Shown here piece by piece: positions 6,765 to 7,329 of a stretch of DNA of 7,329 nucleotides. Position numbers and translations under genes: made by a program. The stretch spans positions 1 to 7,329 of the forward strand of contig JAOZTO010000118.1 of the NCBI GenBank assembly GCA_029942265.1, in the 5' to 3' direction. Below the pieces are notes generated by a model. It saw nothing but the letters and a program-made list of their open reading frames with translations. It was not told where the DNA came from and ran no database searches. Position 1 is the first letter of the stretch. Each line of letters begins with the position of its first letter. This stretch comes from Desulfocapsa sp. (lineage in GTDB: Bacteria > Desulfobacterota > Desulfobulbia > Desulfobulbales > Desulfocapsaceae).

Positions 6765-7325
6765 CTTTGCAGCATGGTCATTAAATCCTCTCACCTTACA
6801 ATTGGCACCCTTTGCATTGGGATTGACACTTTTTTATTCGATCACTAAACGATTTACTTCCTTCTGTCACCTGGTGCTTGGAGTGGCTCTGGCTTTTTCT
6901 CCACTTGGTGGATGGGTTGCGATTCAAGGGAGTGTTACTTCTTATCCATGGGCGCTATCTGCGGCTGTGCTCTTTTGGGTTGCTGGTTTTGATACGGTAT
7001 ACGCTTGTCTTGATGCTGATTTTGATAAAAAAACGGGACTGTATTCCCTGCCATCAAAACTTGGCCAGCGGAATGCTATTCGGCTGGCTGTGGTTTTTCA
7101 TGTTTTAGCGTTTGTGCTTTTTATTTTTACTGGGGTTCAGGCCAATTTGAATATTGTCTATTATATTGGGGTGGGCATTGCGGCATGCGCACTTTTTTAT
7201 CAGCATTGGATTGTGAACCCTGATGATCTGTCAAGGATTCAAATGTCTTTTTTCTCCATGAATGGAATTATCAGTCTGGTGATATTTTTTGCAGCATGGG
7301 GTGCATTGCTTGCTGGTGAACTCTT

Positions 7326-7329
7326 ATGA
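7326..7329 (+). CDS. Possible start of a next gene, overlapping mqnP (ATGA)
   Basis: The final four bases are ATGA: the mqnP stop TGA overlaps an ATG at 7326. GGTGA at 7314-7318 could serve as a ribosome binding site seven bases upstream. Tight overlaps are the rule in this block, so another gene of the same operon may start here. A UbiD-type decarboxylase would fit the pathway, but no coding sequence is visible to show it. Confidence 0.35.

Larger units (their letters stand above)
6467..7329 (+). pseudogene. mqnP: UbiA-type prenyltransferase MqnP, frame broken at a T9 run
   Basis: UbiA-family membrane enzymes attach a polyprenyl chain to an aromatic acceptor; here the acceptor is probably 1,4-dihydroxy-6-naphthoate of the menaquinone route. 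From ATG 6467 the frame runs 105 codons and stops at 6782-6784. The rest of the protein continues in the -1 frame to TGA 7327-7329. The switch falls in nine T (6756-6764). With a -1 shift the product is about 287 residues, normal for the family. The first Asp motif NxxxDxxxD (N59, D63, D67 in NRIVDSKFD) is in the first part; the second, DxxxD (D183, D187 in CLDADFD), is in the second part. Neither part alone should be active. Both halves are well conserved (NPRTANRAIPSG, SITKRFTSFCH, GLYSLPSKLG), with several hydrophobic segments expected to span the membrane, and neither shows other decay. The break may be real, bypassed by slippage, phase-variable or a sequencing error. Confidence 0.85.

Noticed and set aside
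6757..6830. Classical programmed -1 ribosomal frameshift with a stimulatory hairpin in mqnP
   Set aside because: The slippery heptamer is present, but the only pairing I can find (around CCC and GGG near 6808-6822) is weak and over 30 bases downstream, too far for the usual arrangement.
1..7329. A novel defence, mobile or otherwise undescribed system
   Set aside because: All substantial coding capacity is explained by rpoD and known menaquinone genes. I see no integrase, transposase, inverted repeats, array or unfamiliar gene.

Overview
The window reads as an ordinary, densely packed stretch of bacterial chromosome with every recognisable gene on the + strand. It holds a complete primary sigma factor gene (rpoD), a strong terminator, then a tight block of six menaquinone genes of the futalosine pathway: mqnE, mqnC, an aminofutalosine deaminase (mqnX type), mqnA, a UbiX-type flavin prenyltransferase and a UbiA-type aromatic prenyltransferase (mqnP). 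Base composition looks moderately AT-rich (about 40% GC in the lines I sampled). The primary sigma factor keeps region 1.1, and the pathway uses the separate-deaminase branch. Together these suggest a Desulfovibrio-like member of the Desulfobacterota. That placement comes from memory of the families, not from a search.

Layout: positions 1-98 may hold the tail of an upstream gene, possibly dnaG, which often precedes rpoD. rpoD (119-1447) starts with TTG behind a clear AAGGAG. A 126-base gap carries a symmetrical hairpin terminator (1521-1554), only about 20 bases before the mqnE start. mqnE, mqnC, mqnX, mqnA, ubiX and mqnP follow with gaps of 52 bases or less or with overlaps, so they are probably co-transcribed. 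The last bases (ATGA, 7326-7329) look like an overlap with a next gene outside the window.

How the genes work together: MqnA dehydrates chorismate to 3-[(1-carboxyvinyl)oxy]benzoate. MqnE joins this to the SAM-derived adenosyl radical to make aminofutalosine, MqnX deaminates it to futalosine, and (after MqnB, not seen here) MqnC cyclises dehypoxanthine futalosine. After MqnD (not seen here), the 1,4-dihydroxy-6-naphthoate skeleton is prenylated by the UbiA-type enzyme. It is then decarboxylated by a UbiD-type enzyme (not seen here) that would need the prenyl-FMN made by the UbiX-type enzyme.

The most notable oddity is that the mqnP reading frame breaks at a run of nine T (6756-6764). A full-length, otherwise well-conserved UbiA protein is recovered only by a -1 shift there. 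Smaller points are a 19-codon mini-ORF bridging mqnX and mqnA by ATGA overlaps at both ends, the terminator sitting almost on the mqnE start, and a sigma factor with a short non-conserved region. I see no mobile element, CRISPR array, tRNA or rRNA, and no convincing undescribed system.
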